A stretch of 64,000 nt of DNA, from the NCBI GenBank assembly GCA_017541025.1, contig JAFXZY010000005.1, positions 20,666 through 84,665 of the forward strand, given 5' to 3'. The notes under the pieces are model-generated. The model ran no database searches, was not told the DNA's origin, and was given only the letters and a program-made list of their open reading frames with translations. Numbering within the stretch: the first letter of the stretch is position 1; each line of letters starts with the position of its first letter. Of this stretch, positions 60,400 to 64,000 are shown one piece after another. The stretch comes from Bacteroidaceae bacterium. Lineage in GTDB: Bacteria > Bacteroidota > Bacteroidia > Bacteroidales > Bacteroidaceae. Position numbers and translations under genes: made by a program.

Positions 60400-60418
60400 T
60401 TCTCAATTCATAATTATA
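60385..60418. repeat. AATTCATAATT-type spacer repeat at the uvrA end
   Basis: TAATTCATAATTCATAATTC followed by TCAATTCATAATTAT, the reverse form of 19514-19542 and 33304-33340. Its start is translated as the UvrA C-terminus. Confidence 0.75.
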
Positions 60419-60423
60419 AAACC

Positions 60424-61995
60424 ATGAAAAAAGAGCTTATACCTTTTTCTATGCTGGGAATTCTTCCTGCAATTGCTCACGCTCAGCAACGCCCCAACAT
60501 CCTGTATATCATGACGGATGACCATACGGCACAGATGATGTCGTGCTACGATAAGACCCATGTACAGACCCCAAACCTGGACCGTATTGCCCATGATGGC
60601 GTGCGTTTTGTCAACAGCTTTGTAGCCAACTCACTCTCCGGTCCCAGTCGTGCCTGTATGATAACGGGCAAGCACAGCCATAAGAACGGTTTTACCAATA
60701 ACGAGCATGGCGTGTTTGATGGTTCTCAGCAGACTATGCCCAAGCTCTTGCAAAAGGCAGGCTACAGCACTTGCCTGATAGGTAAATGGCACCTGGTAAG
60801 TACGCCTACAGGGTTCGACCACTTCGAGATTATTCCCGGGCAGGGTGATTACTATAATCCCACCTTCATTACCATGGACGGTAAGCGTCATGATGAGAAT
60901 GGTTACCTTACCAACATCCTTACCGATAAGGCTATTGCCTGGCTGGATGCCCAGCAGAAAACCAATAAGCCCTTCGCTCTGTTCCTGCACGAGAAGGCAT
61001 GCCATCGCGACTGGCTTCCCGAACTTAAATACCTTCGTGAGTACGAGGATGTTACGTTCAGGATTCCAGAGAACTTCGATGATGAATGGGAGGGGCGTCA
61101 GGCTGCCCAGCGTCAGGAGATGGCCATAGCATCCGATGTGGACATGACTATGGATTATGATTGTAAGGTGTATGACCCCGCTCATCCCACACGTCTTACT
61201 CCAGACTATATGAGATATATCGGTCGGCTGAACAGTAAGGAACGTGCCCAATACGATATGTTCTACGATTCTCTCTCCATTGATTTCCGCAAACGCAACC
61301 TTAAGGGGCAGACACTTAAGGAGCATAAGTATCAGCGCTTTATGCGCGACTATGCCAAAGTGTTAAAGACCTTCGACGATAACGTAGGCCGACTGCTTGA
61401 CTACCTCGATAAGACTGGTCTTTCCGAGAACACCCTGGTGGTTTATACCAGCGACCAAGGTTTCTATATGGGTGAACACGGATGGTTCGATAAGCGCTTT
61501 ATGTACGAGGAGAGTTTCTCTACGCCCCTTGTTATGCGTATGCCCACCAAGTACGGCAAGCCTGTTGCTAAGGGTGATATCACTGAGATGGTGCAGAACA
61601 TCGATTATGCCCCTACGTTCCTCGATTTGGCTGGAGTACCCATTCCCGAAGATATACAAGGAGTCAGTCTGTTACCTTTACTTGAGGGTAAACACCCTAA
61701 GAATTGGCGTCAGAGTCTGTATTACCATTATTACGAGTATCCTGCCGAACATAGTGTAAGACGGCATTACGGAGTACGTACAGCCGACGGGTACAAACTG
61801 ATTCATTTCTATCCGTGTGGCGATGAAAAACCCGAAGATGTAATCGACCAGTGGGAAATGTACGACCTGAATAATGATCCTCGTGAAATGCACAACATAT
61901 ATGGACAGAAGGGTAGGGAGAAGCTTCAGAAACGTTTGCAAAAGGAACTCTTGAAGCTTCAGAAACAATATGACGTTAGGGAATCAGACCGATAA
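60424..61995 (+). CDS. Sulfatase, serine-type
   Basis: A 523-residue exported sulfatase of the alkaline-phosphatase fold. Signal peptide to about residue 20 (AHAQ). Metal site start NILYIMTDDHTAQ (D32-D33) and the active-site consensus S72-G-P-S-R in LSGPSRACMITGKHSH, where Ser72 would be converted to formylglycine by an anaerobic maturase (anSME); later GKWHLVSTP, HEKACHRDW and VYTSDQGFYMGEHGWFDKRFMYEE. This fits family S1 sulfatases that release sulfate from host glycans such as mucin O-glycans or glycosaminoglycans; the subfamily is not certain. The gene faces, tail to tail at 20 bases, a GH18-like gene. Confidence 0.9.
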   Translation: MKKELIPFSMLGILPAIAHAQQRPNILYIMTDDHTAQMMSCYDKTHVQTPNLDRIAHDGVRFVNSFVANSLSGPSRACMITGKHSHKNGFTNNEHGVFDGSQQTMPKLLQKAGYSTCLIGKWHLVSTPTGFDHFEIIPGQGDYYNPTFITMDGKRHDENGYLTNILTDKAIAWLDAQQKTNKPFALFLHEKACHRDWLPELKYLREYEDVTFRIPENFDDEWEGRQAAQRQEMAIASDVDMTMDYDCKVYDPAHPTRLTPDYMRYIGRLNSKERAQYDMFYDSLSIDFRKRNLKGQTLKEHKYQRFMRDYAKVLKTFDDNVGRLLDYLDKTGLSENTLVVYTSDQGFYMGEHGWFDKRFMYEESFSTPLVMRMPTKYGKPVAKGDITEMVQNIDYAPTFLDLAGVPIPEDIQGVSLLPLLEGKHPKNWRQSLYYHYYEYPAEHSVRRHYGVRTADGYKLIHFYPCGDEKPEDVIDQWEMYDLNNDPREMHNIYGQKGREKLQKRLQKELLKLQKQYDVRESDR

Positions 61996-62015
61996 ACAGT
62001 TCAGGTATAAGATAC

Positions 62016-63329
62016 TTACCGTTTAACTATTTTTTTACCGTTATGGATATAAATGCCCTTCGTGGGTGACAGAGAGTTTATTTTACGTCCGCTAAGATCA
62101 TATACGGGGAAATTGTCCGCATTTATTTTTTCACTGTCAATCTGATTGATGCCAACGGGATCTTCGTACATCACCGTAATGCTGTTTACTGCGTTACCGT
62201 AGGTGGTGGTAATGTTTTTACGGTCAGCCTTGCAAAGCATACTGGAGCCCGTATTAGCAACACTCCTGAACAAGCGTGCGCTGGCACCTTCCTTCAGCAT
62301 CTTAATGGATTCTATGTCGTTCGCCTTAATCCCATATACAGCCATGTCAGCCTTTGTGTACGTTCCCACGGGCAGTTTCACGCTGTAGCCGCCAAAGTTT
62401 TTATCGCTGAACACTTCTATCATAGCATCTTCCTCAGGCACTACCACAGCTTTGAACACACGGTTCATACCCGATGCCCAGGCATTCAGGTCCCACTCCT
62501 CGCTATTGTACACCCATACAAAGCCGCCCTTAGCCACACCATCATCGTACCATTTCTGAAACTGAGCCATGTTCTTCTCCACGCTCCAGTCGTTAGAGTA
62601 GTACATAAGTCCTGCATGACGGTCTGATACCCCAGTGAAGTTCCAGTTGCCCACCTGATTCACATTTCCTGCACCACCATCATAACACTGTACCATTACA
62701 CGGTCAACGGCCTGAGAACGGCTGGCACGAATTTTTGTACAGAGGTTCTGCCAGTAGCTCCTATTGGTGTAGGGTGCCAATGTAGTCTTATAACCCAGAT
62801 CGTACATCATAATATGGAACTTGGCTCCCGTTTCCAAATCGTAGCAATGTTCATCATCGTTATTCACGGCATCTATCTCGGGAACAGCCTCCTTCAGGGC
62901 CTTAAAGTTTTTGTACAGCATGGTATTCTTACCCGTTCCATTAGCATTTATAAGGGCTTTAATTCGGTTATACGACTCGTTTCCCCATCCACCTATAACT
63001 ATTTCCAAACGCTGAATACTTGTTGGCGGTGTCTTCAGATTCGTTATGTCCTTCTGATAGTTGGGTTGAGTCTTCTGGAAAACATATTCACCGTTCTTAC
63101 AGATAGTCTCACCATCGGTGGTCAGCGTACCATCCGTTTCCACGCTCACATTAAAGAGCAACGCGTATGTAAAACCCGAGTTGCGCAGGTTAGTAATGGT
63201 CTGGGGGCGTTCTCTGCGGATATGCCCGCCCACGTATACGCCAGACACATTTTTAATTTCAGGCTGAGCCTCCACAGGCATTTGCCAGAGGGCAAGAACT
63301 GAGAGTAAAAGCAGGTTAATTCTTTTCAT
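62016..63329 (-). CDS. GH18-like protein with crystallin-type domain and T9SS-like tail
   Basis: A 437-residue secreted protein (signal LLLLSVLALWQMPVEA). Residues about 25-295 match a GH18 TIM barrel: the catalytic-motif position DxxDxDxE reads DAVNNDDE (D153-E160, general acid E160), then the substrate motif VQCYDGG near 214 and the terminal-strand tryptophan in FVWVYNSEEWD near 270. Residues about 303-345 (IEVFSDKNFGGYSVKLPVGTYTK) are a beta/gamma-crystallin motif, an unusual partner. The end is YDLSGRK...GIYIHNGKKIVKR, the T9SS-like tail. It may be an endo-beta-N-acetylglucosaminidase or chitinase relative, or a non-catalytic glycan binder; activity is unproven because the first Asp of the motif pair is Asn. 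Confidence 0.75.
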   Translation of the reverse strand: MKRINLLLLSVLALWQMPVEAQPEIKNVSGVYVGGHIRRERPQTITNLRNSGFTYALLFNVSVETDGTLTTDGETICKNGEYVFQKTQPNYQKDITNLKTPPTSIQRLEIVIGGWGNESYNRIKALINANGTGKNTMLYKNFKALKEAVPEIDAVNNDDEHCYDLETGAKFHIMMYDLGYKTTLAPYTNRSYWQNLCTKIRASRSQAVDRVMVQCYDGGAGNVNQVGNWNFTGVSDRHAGLMYYSNDWSVEKNMAQFQKWYDDGVAKGGFVWVYNSEEWDLNAWASGMNRVFKAVVVPEEDAMIEVFSDKNFGGYSVKLPVGTYTKADMAVYGIKANDIESIKMLKEGASARLFRSVANTGSSMLCKADRKNITTTYGNAVNSITVMYEDPVGINQIDSEKINADNFPVYDLSGRKINSLSPTKGIYIHNGKKIVKR

Positions 63330-63370
63330 TTTTATTACGCTTAAATAAATGGTTCGTTGTATATCGTTTG

Positions 63371-63378
63371 CAAATATA
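63371..63378 (-). promoter_or_regulatory. -7 box of the GH18-like gene
   Basis: Minus strand TATATTTG, 41 bases ahead of the ATG at 63329; -33 not clear. Confidence 0.4.
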
Positions 63379-63379
63379 C

Positions 63380-63414
63380 AAAAAAATCCCGTACCTCCAT
63401 CATGAAGTACGGGA
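63380..63414 (-). terminator. Terminator of the HU-like gene
   Basis: TCCCGTAC (63387-63394) and GTACGGGA (63407-63414), an 8-pair stem, followed on the minus strand by a T-run (63380-63386). Confidence 0.8.
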
Positions 63415-63441
63415 AATTACGCTTTTCAGCTTGCAACTCTT

Positions 63442-64000
63442 TTAATCCTCATCTTCTCCGGGCCCGTTGTCACCGCCACCGCCCGGGTTGTCGTTGCCAC
63501 CATTCACAGGTTCCGTGGTTCCACCATCCGTGGTTCCGCCTGTTCCACCACCTTGTGCAGCTTTCCATTCTGCTATTGCCGTTGCAATGGGCTTCAGGGT
63601 CTGCATCTTCTTTTTCTTACCGTCAACAGTTACCTCAATGGTGTCCACAATGTTGCGGAACTCCAGCGTACAGCGGTTCTTAAATTGAGGGCCGCACAGG
63701 TTGTCCAGCTTGGTGCTGTCCGGCAGGAAGCGGATGTGAATAGCCTTCACCACATCGTTGGGGTTCAGACCGTCCATTGCAGCGATGTTCTGTACAGCAC
63801 CGTCCTTTACCACCTCGGCAGTGGGGTAGAAGGTACCCAGCGAACCCAACTGTACAGGTACGCCCTGAGCCACCAGTTCGGGCAGACAGTCGGTGATTTT
63901 CAGCAGTACACCCTCCACAATATCTCTGGTGTAGATACTGCCATGGTCAACCATGTGCTGGGCAAAACCGCGCAGCGAGAGCGTCTTCTTGGTATCTACC
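63442..64000 (-). CDS. HU-like DNA-binding protein with Gly-rich tail, 5' part missing
   Basis: The frame is open from the window edge at 64000 (first codons read VDTKKTLSLRGFAQHM) to the stop at 63442, about 185 residues; the true start is outside. The visible part matches the Bacteroidetes HU-like group: helices SLRGFAQHMVDHGSIYTRDIVEGVLLKITDCLPELVAQG and the beta strands VPVQLGSLGTFYPTAEV, then a long C-terminal extension ending in a Gly/Asp-rich flexible tail (GGGTGGTTDGG, GGGGDNGPGEDED). Such proteins are thought to bind DNA and organise the nucleoid; here the acidic tail makes plain HU behaviour uncertain. Confidence 0.8.
   Translation of the reverse strand, partial: VDTKKTLSLRGFAQHMVDHGSIYTRDIVEGVLLKITDCLPELVAQGVPVQLGSLGTFYPTAEVVKDGAVQNIAAMDGLNPNDVVKAIHIRFLPDSTKLDNLCGPQFKNRCTLEFRNIVDTIEVTVDGKKKKMQTLKPIATAIAEWKAAQGGGTGGTTDGGTTEPVNGGNDNPGGGGDNGPGEDED

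Noticed and set aside
63357-63688. Plus-strand frames at the right edge
   Set aside because: Their Pro/Ser-rich sequence is the complement of the Gly-rich tail of the HU-like gene.

Overview
The window reads as chromosomal DNA of a Bacteroidales bacterium, most likely a Prevotellaceae member. The evidence is: promoters of the Bacteroidetes type (TTTG, about 20 bases, TAnnTTTG) in front of many genes; little Shine-Dalgarno signal; a fused HisB with phosphatase and dehydratase domains; a lipoprotein TamL paired with TamB; a Bacteroidetes-type omega subunit; a PorT-like barrel; and secreted proteins ending in C-terminal sorting tails of type IX secretion (T9SS). The genus is inferred from gene style only. 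I saw no rRNA, CRISPR array, prophage or insertion sequence.

Layout. 1-3990 (minus): a small secreted carbohydrate-active cluster (two alginate-lyase-fold proteins around a GH43 glycosidase). 3991-4423: a regulatory gap with two promoters and a candidate terminated small RNA. 4424-11470 (plus): hisG-hisD-hisC-hisB, then recR, a small membrane protein, a glycosyltransferase and an acetyltransferase. 11467-15332: pheS (minus), a lipoprotein, murB and a metallo-beta-lactamase-fold hydrolase. 15333-24281 (minus): an almost gapless run, read in the order hisH-hisA-hisF-hisIE-ftsE-lysC-lysA-glycosyltransferase-DedA-outer-membrane protein. The two his clusters together encode the whole path from PRPP and ATP to histidine. 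24484-34773 (minus): a sugar nucleotidyltransferase, tamL-tamB, an RluA-type pseudouridine synthase, fabG and a TetR regulator with two matched operator palindromes. 34955-35030: initiator tRNA.

35186-39998 (plus): a fasciclin-domain lipoprotein and a large DUF3472/F5-8C secreted protein. 40156-48071 (plus): a five-gene operon that looks like a synthase-dependent exopolysaccharide machine: a membrane-anchored HEAT-like protein, a processive family-2 glycosyltransferase, a TPR plus outer-membrane-barrel exporter, a DUF4838-like lipoprotein and a DUF1573 lipoprotein. It parallels the architecture of pgaABCD without matching it gene for gene and is the best candidate for an under-described system here. 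48344-50767 (minus): a zinc metalloprotease. 50882-54713: uvrB, bamD-like, rpoZ, DUF4293. 54710-56733 (minus): a PorT-like barrel and a LysM/periplasmic-binding protein. 56838-61995 (plus): a T9SS type-B-tail protein, uvrA and a sulfatase. 62016-64000 (minus): a GH18-like protein with a crystallin-like domain, and an HU-like protein cut by the window edge.

A second theme is a set of short spacer repeats (AATTATGAATT, GTTAACGTTATCG, ATAGGTT, GTGAAAAGTGAAAAA types and CCCCC/GGGGG hairpins) that fill gaps and spill into genes: they seem to supply an internal insert in HisH and the C-terminal residues of HisD, LysC and UvrA.
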